From: Zhengitettix transpicula
Taxonomy: Eukaryota > Arthropoda > Insecta > Orthoptera > Tetrigidae
Assembly (NCBI GenBank): GCA_037074705.1
Contig: CM073590.1
Span: 212,704,746 to 212,768,745, forward strand
DNA: 64,000 nucleotides
Direction of reading: 5' to 3'
Position numbers and translations under genes: made by a program. Shown here in pieces: positions 21,426 to 32,971 of this stretch (the first letter of the stretch is position 1; the number at the start of each line of letters is the position of its first letter). The notes beneath the pieces were generated by a model. It did not search any database. It was not told the origin of the DNA and worked only from the letters and a program-made list of their open reading frames with translations.

Positions 21426-22215
21426 TTTTATATAAAGCATTTTGGATATAATTCTGGAATGGTACTTGGTGTCATCATAAAAAACATTAGGATTTTGGCA
21501 ATGAAATGAATGTTTTGAACTGTTTGAAATGTTTGGAGACTTAAGATTGTCAATATGGTATTCGCCCTATTATATTTTATTATGGTATTTTGAGACCTTT
21601 TAGTTTGCCCTATGTAGCAGGAATTAAAATCAGAGCTAGAGATTTTGTATAAGTGTCAATTGGGTCCTTGTAGTCTCTTGTCATTGAGGAAATATGTTAG
21701 TTGATTTGTGAATTATAAATATTTAAACTATTCACAGATTTGGAGAAACTTGAAGTGTAAAATTTTGTAATAGGTAGAACGAAATAAAATTGACTTGAAG
21801 TGATTTAGGGTGAGTAGCAGAAGGCTATTTTTTTTACTGTAAGAAATGCTAGTTTCCACTCCACCCGCTTCTTCCCTAATCCCCAATACCTATCATTCTC
21901 TTTCTCTCTCTAAAACAAAACTTCTTTAGATAAAAGGTATGTCGAAAGAAACTCCATTGTCAATAGATTAAATGTAGAAACCACACAGCTTTGTTTCCAT
22001 TTTAGGTCATTGGCCTAAACACAAGTATTAAGAGATCTTTTTTTTCTCCATAAATTAGCTAGAGTATCGATGTACGTTTGTTGAATTACGCCAGAAGAAA
22101 TTAGTGAGGGAAAAATTCTACTTTGAAAAACAATCGGTAGAAACATTCTTTATTTAAATAAATACTTTATCTCCTTCGATGTAATAATTCACGACTCTTA
22201 AACGGAAAACATTCA
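21426..22215. other. A+T-rich DNA, nothing recognised
   Basis: No open frame of note and no shared repeat are seen. Confidence 0.5.
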
Positions 22216-22530
22216 CTTTATGAGTGTATAATGATATATTGTAGAGAAGGTAAATGAAATTCACTGCAGTTTAACGACCGTTTAGCAATCGTTTGATAAC
22301 GTTGAGTAAGTAAAACAGAGTAAGAGCAAGGTGTAATGCCTTGAAGCGAGAGAACATCATACCAGAGGCTCGAAATGGCGCGGCGCCATAAACCCTTAGG
22401 CGGGTGCTTATTCTGCCTTGGCGCCAGCTTCACCCTTAAAGGGAAAACCCTATCTCAAAGTGAACGGAGGTGAGCCATGTTTAACCGTCACCTGTCCCTG
22501 CGGACGTCTAGAGTTAATTTCTTAGTAACA
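22216..22530. other. G+C-richer patch, unidentified
   Basis: It contains AAATGGCGCGGCGCCATAA, a self-complementary ATGGCGCGGCGCCAT core (7-bp arms around one base), and CTTGGCGCCAGCTTCACCC. A 71-residue minus frame spans it without a recognised domain. It could be a promoter-like or repeat-derived patch. Confidence 0.3.
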
Positions 22531-22753
22531 CAAATATCGGTAGCTGTGTTCAAAGGAAGCCGTTTTAGAAAATAATCAGAACAAATATATATGAAATGTT
22601 CGATACACATCTGAAATTCATTACTATAGATGTAATGATATTTTACGTACATTGTTTAATTATAGTAAATTATTGTATATCATCGGAGAGGATGAGACTA
22701 AGAGGCGACAGGATGATTTGCAGAGTCGACCGATGGAGCTCTGATTTTGATGT

Positions 22754-23738
22754 TGTAATATTTAAATTAGATTGACTTTTAAATGAATGAAAGAATATAA
22801 ACTTTTAACAAACAAAATTTTATTATCAATGTTTAAAAAACAATTACACAATTTAAAAATTTATCTCAGGGTCTCTACTGGGTTTGATAATAGCGAATCA
22901 TTTTATTTCTCTCCAATTTGAAAGAGAAAAGATTTACTCATCAATTAACAATGACAAAATTTACTTGTCAGCGAAATTAAACTAAAAAAAGACGGATTCT
23001 AATTAACCAATTTTATTAAAAAGAAGGGAACGAAATCTGACGTCTATCTTTTAATCAGGTTTACACACTTGGTTGATTGTAAATTGTACTCACGGCTGCC
23101 CAGCATTCCGGGATACCTTTGATTTACGAAGCACTATGACGGTTTTTATGCACTTCTTTTCAACTCACAGATTCAAAATTTAATATTTTTAGATCAAAAA
23201 TCAGAAACCAGGATGATCCTCCTTTTCGTCTCTCCCTCGGTTGACTTCTGCTCAGCTATGTGCACCAAAAACTGTTTGTTTTTAGCAGGTTTCGTAGTTC
23301 TGCTCAAGTGAATATTTCGTCTTGAACAAACTGTTCATGGGCCAATCAAAGCTGTTGATTGGTAATTCTCGATGTTTCTCTGCAAATTTCCTTTGAATAT
23401 TTGAAATTGTCTTGTCTATTTCAACTCGACCAAAATTCTGTCGTGTCTGACTGCTCACTGCTTCTACTTAACTTTACTTTTTTAAAAGAATATCTCGTCT
23501 ATTTTAATACGACCTGTACTTGACTAAACCTTCCAGCTAACAACTTGACCTGAATTCTCCCATATCATAATGTTAACTGGCACTCTCTCGTAATTTTGCG
23601 CGCGCGTTGCTTCTTCCGACAAAGGAAACAATACTTGGCTACATTGTTGCTGTGTTCTGTACCGCCGCAAGAATATATTTCTCAAACAATTTATAATTTC
23701 AAATTTCTCAATTAATGCCTTAATTAATTGGCATTACA
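22754..23738 (-). mobile_element. Family E solo LTR, copy 3, with ATGT target duplication
   Basis: The minus strand starts TGTAATGCCAATTAATTA, as in copy 2, and ends AAATATTACA. TG...CA ends with TGTAAT/ATTACA inverted terminal bases are typical of LTRs. ATGT at 22750-22753 and ATGT at 23739-23742 flank it, a perfect 4-bp target duplication. The interior shares CGTCAGATTTCGTTC and CTCAGGGTC-like blocks with the other copies. This copy ends where copies 1 and 2 show the first ATTACA, just before the primer-binding-like motif, so it looks like a true solo LTR of about 985 bp. Confidence 0.7.
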
Positions 23739-24359
23739 ATGTATTTAGGCTAAGTTTTTACGTTTGCCGAGTGAACTATCCATACAATAAATCATTCCTT
23801 TCTCACAATTCTGTAACAATTCAATAACACATTTCAAGAACTGTTATTCTACTAGTACCGAATAACTGATGCAACATCGGTCCAATATTGTTTCAGTACT
23901 AACTATGGTATAAAAAACCGAGAAAATGATTTTATTACAGAAATTAGATGAGTCACTTATATATGCCTAATGAAGTACCCTTATAATTACTATACTGCGT
24001 TTGGAGAGTAGCCCCTGAAAATATTATCACCTATTGCTTATTTTTCGTTGATAATTAGAAAAATACCTCAGTATTTTATATTAGATATGATTAAATATTT
24101 TTTATATGATTTAATTTTTATGTATTTGAATATCAAATTAAATCTAAATCATTTTAGGTGGAATATATCGATCTGTCTTTGTTATCTCATATAAAACCAG
24201 AAATTTAGGGTTCTACAACGAAAAACATGTGTAAAATTAATACCAAACGTAAAAACACACGTCAATTCTATTCCAAATTACAATTCAAATTTTACATATT
24301 CAGAGTTTTGAAGAAATATTAGATAAACTTGTATGGAAAAGACCACCGCTAGAAGGTAG
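23739..24359. other. A+T-rich DNA, nothing recognised
   Basis: No gene or shared repeat is seen. Confidence 0.5.
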
Positions 24360-24490
24360 TGTACTGCTGTGGAATAATGATCAACGTTACTGGCTCGCAT
24401 AACGGAGGTTCCAAGTTCGAATCCAGTCTAGAGCATGAATGATATGAGTGTATGTTTCAATACAGAGAGTCTCCTAGAAATTATTTTCCC
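24360..24490 (+). mobile_element. tRNA-headed SINE fragment
   Basis: TACTGGCTCGCATAACGGAG followed by GTTCCAAGTTCGAATCCAGT gives an anticodon-arm-like stretch and a strong B-box. No closed acceptor stem flanks it. It ends in A+T-rich sequence with no clear tail. Confidence 0.55.
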
Positions 24491-24703
24491 CACAAAGTCA
24501 AACCCAACAATGTAAAAAGTTAATAATTACCTTAACAGTTGATGCGACTTTAAATAAAAATATAAAAAAATCTTAAATGAAATAATAGGTACTCCAATAT
24601 GAGATATGATTGTTTGTTCTGGGAAAAATGATTTGCTAAGATGCAAAAATAGAATAAAATATATTCTACCCGATATTAATTTGGCCTAACATTTCCTACA
24701 GTT

Positions 24704-25373
24704 CGAGTTTGGTGCCCAGCGTTGCCCGGGTTGTCATAATGAAACCATGCGACATCCATAACACCGGATTTGACTCGAATCTCAGGTTTTGCGTTATTTT
24801 TATGTAACGCCCCTCCACCCCCACTCCCTAAGAATGCTCCCCTCCTATGCTTAAAATTATACACAAACAACATCGTAAGAAATACTATCAATCTCATGAA
24901 CCCCGAAAATATTGATTCAACGCAAATATCGGCCGTGTTGGCATGATTGAAAATTTCCACCCCCGGCCCTGCAAGTTGAATATCATAATTAAAACAGTTT
25001 CATGGATAACCCTGGATTTCACTCCAATCTCGGTTGTTTTCGCGATATTTTGCTGTAACGCCGCTCAACCCTCACCCCTAAGGGTGCTACCTTCTCACGC
25101 CGAAAGGGGTTGAATTTAAAAATAGAAAACATCGGTATAAATACTATCAATCTCTTTGAGCCCGAAAAATATTTATCCGACGCAAATATCGGCGCTTGAG
25201 CGTGTTTGAAAATTTCCCCCACCTCCACCCCTAGGTGTGGCAGACGGGTATTACCACACAATGTTTGATTCTTAGTCGCAAGAAACACGTGTACGAAATT
25301 TGGTGAAATTTATTCGACGGATGTGGGTTTATATGCGGAACATACACACATACAAGTAATTTTATTTATTAGA
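24704..25373 (-). mobile_element. Helitron-like element B2, copy 3 (two modules)
   Basis: The minus strand begins TCTAATAAATAAAATTACTT, then GTATGTGTGTATGTTCCG, and ends GACAACCCGGGCAACGCTGG plus GCACC. The terminal CTAG has decayed to CTCG. The interior has two tandem modules about 255 bp apart; the marker GGATTT(G/C)ACTC(G/C)AATCTC appears near 24765 and near 25015. The 94- and 89-residue minus frames correspond to the two modules and are not real proteins. Confidence 0.6.
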
Positions 25374-26539
25374 AAATGATAGTTCTTGTCGTTGTTCTTG
25401 AATTAGTATATTCCACCTGTGTCTGGTTATTTGGTATATTCCCATGTTTTTAATTCGTGGTGATTAATTATCATTCTTTTGGTTTTTATGGATTCCATAC
25501 TTGATAATTTAAACTTCATTCACCCCTCAAATCACCACTCAACGTCTTCTCGGAAGGTTTTCAAACCAATTTTCACTTTTTATAAGAATATATTACCTTG
25601 TCGCTATTTCTTTGAGAACTTTATAATTAGTTTTTTACCATCTTTCTCTAAAGCCGTAACACAAAAACCTTAAGGTATTTGTTGTCTGATAATTTTGAAC
25701 TCGTGGACGAGAAATAACTTCGTAATGAATACATCTTACTCTAAATTGTAAATAATAACTTCACATGAATATTGAAACGAGTATGACAGAATAGTTTCGA
25801 ATTATATTTTCGCAGCTATTAAATTCCTGATACCTAAAATAGAAAAATTGTGGAATGATAATGCCTGGACGATTGAGCACCATCATTTTTTAAAACAGTG
25901 TGTAACAGTAATTCTGTAAGATTCAACTATGACACTAGAAACCAATTTGTATTCATGGCATACAAAACCTATTAACCTACGGAGAGTCTTCAATGAATAT
26001 TAATCACACGGAGGAGTGTCTGTTCGTGAATTATGATTCCTTCACAACATTAATTACAATCAAACCATTCCATAACACAAACTGAGGCCTTTGATCGAAT
26101 CTGTTCATTTATAACTTATAAGTTTTTTGCTACCTGTTCTACATTTTTTATGCTATATAATTTTTAACTAAGTACGTTATTTCTTTGTAAACTATAACTA
26201 CAGACAATAATTTATTGGTAATATAAATTAAATAATTTAACGACCCTTTTAGAGATATTTTAAACTATTTTATTTATATTTAATTATTTATTTATATTTA
26301 ATTATGATTAACTTATCAGTCATAATTTCGCTATTTGTATAATACGAGCTAGTGATTATTTTAATGGTATCATAATTTAATTAACACACCATCAAAAATT
26401 GTAACAAAATTAACTGAACATGACCTTTTAGGTTTTCAAATATAAGGACTTAATCAAGAACAAGTGGAATCAAAAATATATATGTACATTACGTACAATA
26501 CTTTGCAATACTTATCAAATAAAACGATGTATTGTAACT
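25374..26539. other. A+T-rich DNA, nothing recognised
   Basis: No convincing frame is seen. ATTTAATTATTTATTTATAT occurs in a short local repeat near 26278. Confidence 0.5.
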
Positions 26540-26848
26540 TTTTTGAGAGTTAAAGGCTACATAACGCTAATCCACGTGGTGGGATCTCTTCTTTAATAGC
26601 ATAGGAAGGGATTTGAAAGGGGGGATTCGGCATGGTAGATCAATTTATAATTAATTAGAGTCCCAGATATAATTTAAGGATCGTCAGAAATGATGCAACC
26701 TGCATCAGGTAGGTCGGGCACTCGGAAATTGCCCTCGCCCATCCGATGGCGAAAGTGGACTTTGCTCTGGGGACGCAATATTTCCTTCCCCATTCTTCGA
26801 TCTGTTTAGGAGGCAGCTGGTCGACTGTTCTAATAGGAAAACCGAAGA
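26540..26848 (-). mobile_element. Family A retroposon, copy 7 (5'-truncated, diverged)
   Basis: The minus strand shows CAGCTGCCTCCTAAACAGAT, GGATGGGCGAGGGCAATTTC, CTATTAAAGAAGAGATCCC and a tail of A's (the T-run near 26540). Several short deletions mark it as older than copies 3, 9 and 11. Confidence 0.75.
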
Positions 26849-26952
26849 ACTAGGAATTTTTTTATTATGGTTTTCTTAATATGCAACAATGCACATAATT
26901 ACATTTATATAAAGTTTGGGTATAGCCTAAATAAGACATAATCAGGCGCAGC

Positions 26953-27066
26953 ATTTAACCTTTGGCTACCTTGATTTCCCTTCCGCATCCCCTCTTAGCA
27001 TCCAATCCTATCCTATTAATATAGAAAGACCATCCCACGGCTGGGCCTGCTTAAAAACAAAAAAAT
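26953..27066 (+). mobile_element. Family A fragment, opposite orientation
   Basis: CATTTAACCTTTGGCTACCT, TTCCGCATCCCC and CTATTAAT lead to GGGCCTGCTTAAAAAC and an A-run. It is the 3' end of another, strongly diverged family A copy facing copy 7. Confidence 0.6.
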
Positions 27067-27410
27067 ATTTATTTTTGATTCGCATGTCTTTAATTTTTAT
27101 AACTCTAATTTTAATTTGAATCATCACCTGCAAATAGTGCGAATGGAAACATATCCAAATTAATTAATTCGTTACAAATTTGCCTCATTATATTTAGTTC
27201 ACTTGAATTTACTATGTTCCTGTGCTTAATAATTTAATAAGTGGCCCCATCAAGAATTATGATAAAACAAATAAATATTAAATAATTAGCTTCTATTATC
27301 GTAATTTATTATTTATGATAATCTTTGGTACCATTTTATACGTACAAGTAAATTTTATAATTAAAATGAAAAATTTCCGTCTGTTTTTAAAATGCTTTTG
27401 AGTTTTGTCA
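27067..27410. other. A+T-rich DNA, nothing recognised
   Basis: Only chance frames are seen. Confidence 0.5.
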
Positions 27411-27530
27411 ACTGGATTGTGCAGTTGTGACGCTCTAGGCTCTAGTGTTTCTATTTTATCCGCACCTGAAGAAAGTAACAAGGTTTTAAGAAACGTGTGA
27501 TATTTATAGCATCACTTCTTTTGTCTGTAT
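27411..27530 (+). repeat. Family D short repeat, copy 1
   Basis: TGACGCTCTAGGCTCTAGTG, then ACCTGAAGAAAGTAACAAGG, then AAGAAACGTGTGATATTTAT. These are the three landmarks of family D: CTCTTGTGTTT, CACCTGACGAAAGCAACAAG and GAAACGTTGTGTGGTATTTA. Non-coding. Confidence 0.65.
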
Positions 27531-29045
27531 TTGGCTATTTTTTCTCATTATTAAATTTTATAATTAAAATTATCTAGCATTTTTTTTCTTTTACAATAAA
27601 TAAATTGGGCGTAAGTCGGAATAAGATACCAATTCATTGAAAAAATAATTTCACAACTCTTTGTCCTTAATTAGGAATTCTGCACGTTTACGTAGAATTA
27701 ATTCATTTTTATACAGTGCCAATTACTTCCATTAATATATGCCCAAAATTGATATTATTTTAATAAATTTTGAGTAAAAATTCAAATGAACTGTCTGTTG
27801 CAACCGAAAATTATATAATTATAGTTAATTTTATAACTGAATTGTCTTCTTGGTTGCTGCATATTTATCAGATGATAATAAGCTGAAACCTAGAATGACT
27901 AAGGTTTTAACGGAAGCCACTTCAAATATCCGCACTCGGCTTAACGGAATTACTATCTGCCTGAAAAGATGCAGAAATTAATATTATCTCTATAAAGATC
28001 TGAGTAAAATATGAAGCAAGTATACTACAGGAACACTAAAACCACCAGACATTGGAGGAGTTTCTGGTATTTTGTCAGACTTGTAACGGAGTTAGATAAG
28101 ACTTAGCAAATCTCAGCGGATTCTGAGGAAAAAGATTGGACAACCAGAATGACGGGGTGCGTTACCCATTAAAAAAGTAAAAGACATAGAAACTATAAAA
28201 CTAGAGAGGTGGAGTCAGATTCATGAGAACAGTTGTGAGCCCCACAAATACCTAGAAAGTTCTAGGTGCCTTGATCCTGGACGAGGCAGATAGAAACTGA
28301 TATATAATTGTTATGATATTTAGTAATTTATATCGAAGCGACGAACCCGAACCGCAAAGAAATCACCAACAGTCACCATTCTAGAAGATTAATTTAATTA
28401 TATCGAATATATGGTCACTTAACAACGGTAAACGACTTTGTTCCTTTATCAACTTTTAAATATTTGCTTACATTTGACACTGTGCCTTTTTAATGGTTTT
28501 TTGTTTATTTGTATGCAATGGTTATATTACGCGTGTTTCGTGATTAAGAGCGTGATTGGAATCAGGAATATTGTACTGCAATTTATAATTTCCAAGCACA
28601 ATGTGTTGAGCGTAACTTTATTTTACCATTAGCCGGTGATAAATTTGTGTGAATTTCCTCTGATAGAATTCCTAGTTCGACAGTATTCAGTTGATTATTT
28701 CACTATAGAATCATTGCAGATTCCAAAGGTCAAAATCATTAACGTGGGTTTGAAGTCAGGCTCATAGAGTGTCGTATTATCTTAATCTTATAGTAGACAG
28801 AAAAAGAAATGGTCAACAGCGTAAAATTAAAGTCATTTTATTAAAAAGTGGAAGTATAGTAAATAAATAAGTATTTGATTATCTGAGTGTAATATTAATT
28901 CATAAAAAATATTTTAGTTTGAAATTTTTAAGCAAGAAAAATAAATCCTCATGTGAAACCATCCAACATATAATCTTCCGTGAGAGAAATATGGAAACAT
29001 GGCGATTTAAAATCTACTCCGTAGGGGTTTTCACAAATTAAGGTT
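27531..29045. other. A+T-rich DNA, nothing recognised
   Basis: A stretch near 28100-28290 is less A+T-rich, with short frames but no domain that I recognise. Confidence 0.45.
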
Positions 29046-29290
29046 ACAAAGCCTGCAGTATACATTTTATATCATACAACCAATACAGCCACCCTATAGT
29101 ACATACAGTAGGTTACTTTTCGACATAGTCTCCATATTGGTTTAGGCCCTTGTAGCTTCGTTGAATGAGTATTAATATTCCCTCCTGGTAAAAGCATGTC
29201 GTAGTCCCGAAGTGTATCACCTCCTCTTCTGAATCGAATTGTCGACCTCCTAGGTACTACTTTAAGTGTGGAAACACAGGTGAAAGTATC
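29046..29290 (-). pseudogene. Mariner-type transposase C-terminal remnant
   Basis: On the minus strand one frame reads QEGILILIQRS followed by YKGLNQYGDYVEK and a stop at 29113-29115. This matches the usual C-terminus of mariner transposases, an (E/R)G(I/L)..L..R...CLN..GDYVEK-stop pattern. The frame is broken upstream near 29200-29290. It faces the fragment at 29290-29430, so the remnant is rearranged. Confidence 0.6.
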
Positions 29291-29430
29291 TCGAAGGACG
29301 CCATCTTCCTTCACGACAACGCGTGAACTTATACAGCCCATAATACCATCACGCTATAGAAGCAGAAACCTCATCGACCACCCTCCCTACTGCCCGGACC
29401 TCGCTCCAAGCGACTTTCAAAAAATAAAAT
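29290..29430 (+). pseudogene. Mariner-type transposase catalytic-region remnant
   Basis: The plus strand reads DAIFLHDNA, stop, TYTAHNTITL in one frame. In a shifted frame it reads RNLIDHPPYCPDLAPSDF. HDNA and HPPYxPDLAPSDF are the second and third catalytic-aspartate motifs of mariner DD34D transposases. One stop and one frameshift separate them. After LAPSDF the sequence leaves the family. This block is on the opposite strand to the C-terminal block next to it. Confidence 0.7.
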
Positions 29431-29460
29431 GCACTGCAGGGTTTCTAACCTTAGTTTCTG

Positions 29461-30599
29461 ATTCGTAGAATGATCCTGTGACATCTTGAATCGTGATCTA
29501 TAACGCAAGTTTAAATGGAAGTTGCAGTTTCTTAAATATAATACGGCGATCCGTTGAAATGGGTAGTTTCCATGAGATAAAATACTCTTAAAATAGTAAC
29601 TACAATTACGTTGTCCTATATCTTACGTTCTCACAGTCTTCTATATTAGTATACAGAGTTGTCTTACGCTAAATGTCGTAAAGGCAATAGGAAACTGTCA
29701 TCCAAACCCTCAAAATGTTGGATTCTATCCAAACCACACTTATTTTTACATTTCGCCGTATTATCGTCTCAACCCTATACGTGCTAGGGGTGTTTTATCC
29801 CAACATTGTTTTCCCAAATGGTTAATAATATGTGAACCATTCATATATATTGTTTTGATTTATATTAGAGAATTATTACAATCGCCATTCAATTTTAAGA
29901 TCCTAAGTTTTATTACTTGGAATTGTGGTGAACGGAATATCTATGCTATTTTATTAAACTTAAATAGAAATATATGCATCACTCTGTATAAAACGTTACT
30001 ATTGGCAAAACACTTGAAATGCAAGCAAATATTACAAATAAACATCGGCATAGCTTGTTAACTTTAATTCAATTTCACGAGGAACAGAGTTTCATGCTAT
30101 TAAATGTTAATTAGGGTAATTCAACGGTCAAGGATCCTTCAAACTTTATTTTATACTAGCTTTTAAAATAATCTCTAAAGCTTGTAATGGAACTTCTAGA
30201 CATTTTTTTTAAATACCTGTTTTATTTTCATTTAACATAATCAACTAAATAAGGAATTCAAATTAATGTAATCAGCAAGTAATTTATAAGTAAATACCAC
30301 CAATGAATTTATAACTGTAAAACTCTGCTATAATTTATAGGAAAATATTTATATAAATCGATAAATATAAAAGAATATATTTTTGAAACGAGATTGGATT
30401 TACACAAACTCGAAACTTTCTTTAAATATGGATTTTTATTACTTGACTAAAATAAAAAACAGTAAAATTATATTTTTTATTTCACATGCAGACTCTGAAG
30501 TCAGGTAATATATTTTTATATGTTAATTTACAGTTATTTAGGGAAAATATCCGTTAGTAGATATAGAAAATGCTGTGCCAAAACATTTACATCTGCGAT
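29461..30599. other. A+T-rich DNA, nothing recognised
   Basis: Only chance frames are seen. Confidence 0.5.
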
Positions 30600-31010
30600 T
30601 CTGCGCTGATTTCTTTTTTTCTGTCTCTGAATTTCAAGCCCAGACTTATGTGATTGAAAGCTGTTTGTCCTGATATAACCGCGGCCAGCTGTTCAATTAA
30701 TTGCCGCCTGCCATTCTACAAGCTGTCCTCCCACGCACGCCGGAGCTTCGCGAATCGATAACATGGCCAGGTATAATTTGGCTTCGGACTTTGCCATCGA
30801 CGCTTCCCAAACGAGCTAATGTTAATTGGCATAATGAGCTACTAAACTATACGGCAGCAACTGATAATTAGGTTTATTAAACTCGATAAGCGGTCCCCTG
30901 GTAACTCCAGAGAGTTGTGTTCGCTTGTCATAAATGTCTGTAATGGGGTTTTTGACGATGAAAGCTTTCGACGAAGCGAGAGATTTAAAATTCAGCAAAT
31001 AGCGAATAAA
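30600..31010. promoter_or_regulatory. Candidate conserved non-coding block
   Basis: A G+C-richer, apparently single-copy island with clustered TAAT/ATTA cores: CTAATGTTAATTGGC, CATAATGAGC, GATAATTAGGTTTATT. It also has ATAACCGCGGCCAGCTG and ACGCCGGAGCTTCGCG. No frame of note. Dense homeodomain-type cores in an otherwise unique block would suit an enhancer, but this is inference; alternatives are an untranslated exon or an unidentified repeat. Confidence 0.25.
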
Positions 31011-31074
31011 AACAGACATGTTTTATTATTACTGCTGATTGAGTTAAAAAGACAGTTATTTAAGTTGCATCCTT

Positions 31075-31500
31075 AATCGCCCGGTCAGATCTGGTGTGCC
31101 ACAGGGCAGCGTCTTAGACCAAATACTTTACACCTCTGATTTAGCGATATCATAAGACAATAAAATTGTTACTTTTATAATAATACTAACTAGCCATGAA
31201 AACATAAAATCTGCCTCAGAATATCTACATCACTTAAATCTCTTACAACAATGGACAGATTAAAGGAACATAAAAATAAACGAAAATAAATTTACACAAA
31301 TACAATTTAATTTGAGGAAGAACGAGTTTATTTAAATAGTATATCAATACCAAAATTAAATTCAGGACAATATCTAGGAATGCACCGTAGTATGAGAATA
31401 ACAGAAGAGACCATATGAAAAAGAGAAAACAGTTCAATCTCGCCATAAAGTTAACTTACCAAACTAATACCAAAGTTAACATATTAGATTATAGAAATTG
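31075..31500 (+). pseudogene. Degenerate Jockey/CR1-type reverse-transcriptase remnant
   Basis: The plus strand reads RSGVPQGSVLDQILYTSDLA beginning near 31085. GVPQGSVLGPxLY is the hallmark of non-LTR reverse transcriptases. After stops the trace continues with IKINENKFTQIQFNLRKNEF near 31270, matching the (W)KIKIN..KS..I.F..R block. Then comes a YLGMH-like stretch near 31375. The FADD box is absent or mutated (VTFIIILTSH). No complete ORF remains. Confidence 0.7.
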
Positions 31501-32486
31501 TAATTTTATGATTTATGTTTAAAAAAAATACAAAAAATATGCATACAGACATTTCAAATAAATTCCTGGAAGGAAACAAAAATATAAATCAAAAGAAGAG
31601 GCTGCCGACATTCTTGGCCTAGACTAAATTAAATAGGTCTGTACTGAAGAATGTCTCGCAAATGTATTCCGTATTTATTACTTCCTCTATCCGTTCCGAT
31701 GAAAAAATTAATTACCGAGTTTACTTGGTGCTCCAAAAATACTTAAACATATATTTCTATCAGGGAACATCAATTCAAATATTTAACGGTTCCTTAGTAA
31801 AGATTATGTTAACCATTCTGTAAAATACATAATGAATACTTTTGTAAAGTATTCGAGGAAACTAATCTGAATCCTTACATCGAATTTTATGAGTGACTGC
31901 TTCGTGGCTTACTTTTTATGATTTTCGTAATGAAAGAAGTTTCCTCTGCTTTATCACTCGAAAGTATACAGAATGTTCAACGTAAAATAACTCACTCGTT
32001 AAATTCGAAGCCGTTAAGACATGGTGTAAGGGTACGAGCCAATCAATTTCGCTCTGTCCCAGGAGAACCATAAAGCTACTTAGCGCGGTGCGCCAAGATG
32101 GGGCGCTCATTTTTTGTGACGAGCTTGTACATTATATTTACGGCGATAAAAGTTGCTTTGAGATTTAAAATTACGAAAAACGTAATTATGATACATTCTA
32201 AATAAGCGGTAAATTTGAGAACATAATAGAATAAATAATTAGGTACTGGGCAGTAATATAAATTGAAGCAAATAAAATAACTGTTCTAAAAATATTCATA
32301 AAAAATTCAACAAAGTATATTTTAAGGATAGCTTTAATGTTAGACACAATACCAAAGTAAGGCGAATATTCAATTGAAACGTCCATTTTGAAAAAGATGA
32401 CAGTCCGTAAGGAGTGAATTTTACAGTTGATTCAATAACAATATGGAAGTGCGATTGAGCTTAACTTCATATAATATACACTTAAA
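31501..32486. other. Mostly A+T-rich DNA, nothing firm
   Basis: The first about 150 bp may continue the LINE remnant. The rest has chance frames only. Confidence 0.4.
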
Positions 32487-32579
32487 TTTTTTTGTAGCTG
32501 GCTACATGATGGTCATCCACGTGGTAGCATCTCCTCTTTAATAGCATAGGAAGGGATTTGAAATGGGTGTTATGCGGAA
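32487..32579 (-). mobile_element. Family A fragment (3' end only)
   Basis: The minus strand carries CTATTAAAGAGGAGATGCTA, CCACGTGGATGACCATCATG and TAGCCAGC, followed by an A-run. It is a strongly 5'-truncated copy of about 90 bp. Confidence 0.75.
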
Positions 32580-32704
32580 TTTTATTCCTTAAAACCTGGA
32601 ATAAGATACATATATAAATAGTATAAAAATTAAAATATAATAGTCAGTTTTATTATATAATAATTAGATAAAATAGACGAATGACAGACAAAATGAAATG
32701 ATGA

Positions 32705-32899
32705 TATAAATACTACATAACGTTTCTGTAAACTTAGTTCCTTTCGTCAGGTGATTAAAAACACAAGAACCGTGAGTGACACAATCATTCGATCCAGTTT
32801 ACTAAATCAAAAACTTTTTGCGGTTGTGTAACTCAAGGCTCTTGTGTTTTTAATCTTTAGAGGAAAGGTACAAAGTTTCCACAACGTTGCATGGTATCA
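32705..32899. repeat. Family D inverted pair (foldback)
   Basis: The left arm (minus sense) contains CTTGTGTTTTTAATCACCTG, ACGAAAGGAACTAAG and GAAACGTTATGTAGTATTTA. The right arm (32820-32899, plus sense) has GGCTCTTGTGTTTTTAATCT and a decayed core ending CAACGTTGCATGGTAT. The arms face each other across about 37 bp and could fold as one hairpin. Confidence 0.65.
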
Positions 32900-32971
32900 T
32901 CAATTCATTTTGTCGGTCAATTAGTTTACTTAACTATAAATATAGTATATTTAACTCATCTTTATTAACCA

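Noticed and set aside
24676..25288. 94- and 89-residue minus-strand frames as related duplicated genes
   Set aside because: They resemble each other because they fall in the two tandem modules of a B2 element; frames are not kept in other copies.
27450..27510. Family D core as a functional hammerhead ribozyme
   Set aside because: CTGANGA and GAAA boxes are present in order, but the bases between them do not pair as stem II, and no stem III with a cleavage-site GUH follows. Kept only as a motif observation.
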